13,895 nt of DNA, from NCBI GenBank assembly GCA_001818355.1, contig MHKJ01000011.1, positions 363-14,257 on the forward strand, given 5' to 3'. Under the pieces are notes generated by a model that saw only the letters and a program-made list of their open reading frames with translations, ran no database searches and was not told where the DNA came from. Position 1 is the first letter of the stretch, and each line of letters starts with the position of its first letter. The position numbers and the translations under genes were made by a program. Positions 13,894-13,895 of this stretch are shown here, in pieces. The stretch is from Candidatus Kerfeldbacteria bacterium RIFOXYC2_FULL_38_9 (GTDB taxonomy: Bacteria; Patescibacteriota; Patescibacteriia; UBA9570; XYC2-FULL-38-9).

Positions 13894-13895
13894 GT

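Overview
The window looks like a chromosomal segment of an uncultivated Patescibacteria/CPR-type bacterium. This is inferred from gene content: an AT-rich, lysine-rich gene set, a lamin-tail-domain surface protein, a DUF2207 membrane protein with a poly-glycine tail, an AbiE-type toxin/antitoxin pair, a lone AAA/DUF4143 ATPase, and genes that mostly lack a clear Shine-Dalgarno sequence. TAA, TAG and TGA all serve as stops, so nothing suggests a recoded genetic code. The exact lineage cannot be read from the sequence.

Layout: (1) 1-982 holds the 3' end of an AbiEi-like antitoxin gene overlapping a complete AbiEii nucleotidyltransferase toxin. (2) 1068-2210 (minus) encodes a lipoprotein with two PsbP-like repeats; its leader holds a strong hairpin. 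(3) 2336-3323 is a compact insertion at the 3' end of tRNA-Leu(UAG), bounded by two 38-base direct repeats 950 bases apart. Inside are a 59-residue membrane protein with its own near-consensus promoter, consensus ribosome binding site and terminator, and an orphan OmpR-type winged-helix fragment. (4) tRNA-Leu (3304-3385, minus) is divergent from a near-consensus promoter driving a 641-residue LTD-LTD-OB-OB-TM surface protein, with an attenuator-like hairpin in the leader. (5) 5514-10936 holds DNA polymerase I, a DUF2207 protein and a four-helix bestrophin-like (DUF4239-like) membrane protein, all on the plus strand. (6) 11052-11927 is an EamA/DMT transporter, convergent with a 134-residue helical protein of unknown function. 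(7) That unknown gene is divergent from an AAA/DUF4143 ATPase, and the 180 bases between them hold two promoters and two inverted repeats. (8) The last ~120 bases turn GC-rich, with inverted repeats and a possible partial minus-strand ORF.

The core housekeeping content is polA and tRNA-Leu. The rest is envelope, transport or conflict-related. The most distinctive parts are the sub-kilobase tRNA-Leu insertion with a complete small-protein expression unit, the attenuator-like leader before the surface-protein gene, the palindromic divergent control region at 12343-12522, and a recurring extended -10 promoter style. Two of those promoters place the predicted transcript start at the start codon.
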